From DATACZ01 sp036258795 (lineage in GTDB: Bacteria > Actinomycetota > CADDZG01 > JAHWKV01): 13,215 bases of DNA. This document shows, piece by piece, positions 12,623 to 13,215 of this stretch. The stretch spans positions 1 through 13,215 of the forward strand of contig DATACZ010000042.1 in the NCBI GenBank assembly GCA_036258795.1, written 5' to 3'. The stretch's first letter is position 1. Every line of letters begins with the position of its first letter. The notes beneath the pieces were generated by a model, which searched no databases, was not told where the DNA came from, and saw only the letters and a list, made by a program, of their open reading frames with translations. The position numbers and the translations under genes are program-made.

Positions 12623-13215
12623 TTGCAAACGGTCGAGCTTGGGCTCGGCGCGCTCGACGTCCTGTCCACGCCGGGCGCCGGCCGCGTGGTGGCTGTGTAC
12701 CAGAAAGCTGCCTACCTGCGGCTGCCCGCCGGCATGATGACACTCACTACTTTCGAAGCCCCCTCCGGACCCGTGCATGTGCGGAGCACTATCTCCTTCG
12801 ACGGGCTGGAGGCGGGTGACCGGGTTACCGTCGCAGGATCCCTGCTCCAGGCGGGGCGCGTCCTGCTCGACCTCTCCTCGGCAAGCATCTGGCGGGGACC
12901 GGTGCCAACGCCCGCCGATCTTCAGCGCGGAGCTGGATTGGCCCTCGAGCTGGTCCGGCGAACGCCAGCTTCGGCGCTCGCGCAAGCCGAGGTTGTTTCC
13001 GCCTTCGACGACGTGCGGGACGGTGACATTCTCGGACTCACAGCCCACCTGGGAGGCGCAGGGCCCGGACTGACCCCGGCTGGGGACGACTGCCTGGCCG
13101 GCATTCTCTTCGTTGCCCGCGTCCGGTGGGGCGAGGTGGCGGAGCAAATGCTTGTCGACGCCGCGGTCATGGCCCAAACCAACGACATCGCGCGCATGTT
13201 CCTGCTCTGGGCTGC
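12623..13215 (+). CDS. allH: DUF2877 protein, oxamate carbamoyltransferase subunit (AllH type, 3' partial)
   Basis: The frame starts 2 nt after the AllG stop and stays open to the window end, giving 197 visible codons. The first residues read (TTG)QTVELGLGALDVLSTPGAG. The diagnostic DUF2877 element GGAGPGLTPAGDD is present at about residues 144-156, followed by CLAGILFVARVRWGEV and QTNDIARMFLLW. An earlier segment (SASIWRGPVPTP) matches the family's W-x-P region. It is the third subunit of an AllFGH-type enzyme, normally about 270 residues, so roughly a quarter is missing beyond the edge. The TTG start lacks a clear ribosome binding site and is chosen from the coupling with AllG; a downstream start is possible but would remove conserved-looking sequence. 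A 313-residue open frame on the other strand here is a shadow. Confidence 0.85.
   Translation, partial: MQTVELGLGALDVLSTPGAGRVVAVYQKAAYLRLPAGMMTLTTFEAPSGPVHVRSTISFDGLEAGDRVTVAGSLLQAGRVLLDLSSASIWRGPVPTPADLQRGAGLALELVRRTPASALAQAEVVSAFDDVRDGDILGLTAHLGGAGPGLTPAGDDCLAGILFVARVRWGEVAEQMLVDAAVMAQTNDIARMFLLWA

Noticed and set aside
12236..13177. 313-codon open frame on the minus strand
   Set aside because: It lies opposite the strongly recognisable end of AllG and the DUF2877 gene; its translation is low in hydrophobic order and rich in Ser, Arg, Gly and Pro, as expected of a shadow frame in GC-rich DNA.

Overview
The window is GC-rich throughout (roughly 60-65% by eye), tightly packed, and uses GTG and TTG starts and 4-nt ATGA overlaps. 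This suggests a high-GC bacterium, plausibly Actinomycetota or another high-GC uncultivated lineage; nothing in it fixes the taxon. Thirteen protein genes cover nearly all of it. I see no tRNA, rRNA, CRISPR array, insertion sequence or gene-free stretch longer than about 90 bases.

Region 1 (1-2746, plus strand) is a FecCD/BtuCDF-type importer: a substrate-binding protein cut by the window start, a permease and an ATPase. The sequence points to a metal chelate (corrinoid, siderophore or haem) but does not choose between them.

Region 2 (2774-8117, plus strand) follows after 27 nt and looks like one operon. It holds a ComA-type phosphosulfolactate synthase, a protein of unknown function with clustered cysteines, an adenylosuccinate-lyase-like member of the aspartase/fumarase superfamily, a PLP enzyme of the D-cysteine desulfhydrase family, and an argininosuccinate-lyase-like member of the aspartase/fumarase superfamily. 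One ComA, two aspartase/fumarase enzymes and one D-cysteine-desulfhydrase-like enzyme is the gene set (XcbB1, C1, D1, E1) described for bacterial coenzyme M (2-mercaptoethanesulfonate) biosynthesis in Xanthobacter autotrophicus Py2. The expected route starts from PEP plus sulfite, passes through phosphosulfolactate and then sulfoacrylate; the later steps, including thiol insertion, are unsettled. The unknown protein is therefore the most interesting gene here. No CoM-consuming enzyme, such as epoxyalkane:CoM transferase, lies in the window.

Region 3 (8140-13215) is an oxamate carbamoyltransferase/carbamate kinase module split into two divergent arms. The minus-strand arm runs carbamate kinase (AllK-like), FdrA (AllF-like), then an OsmC-like protein. 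The plus-strand arm runs DUF1116 (AllG-like), then DUF2877 (AllH-like, cut by the window end). In E. coli AllFGH moves a carbamoyl group between oxalurate and oxamate plus carbamoyl phosphate, and AllK makes ATP from the carbamoyl phosphate. The arms diverge from an AT-rich region at 11114-11201 with a perfect 10-bp palindrome. Regions 2 and 3 converge at 8118-8139 with no convincing terminator.
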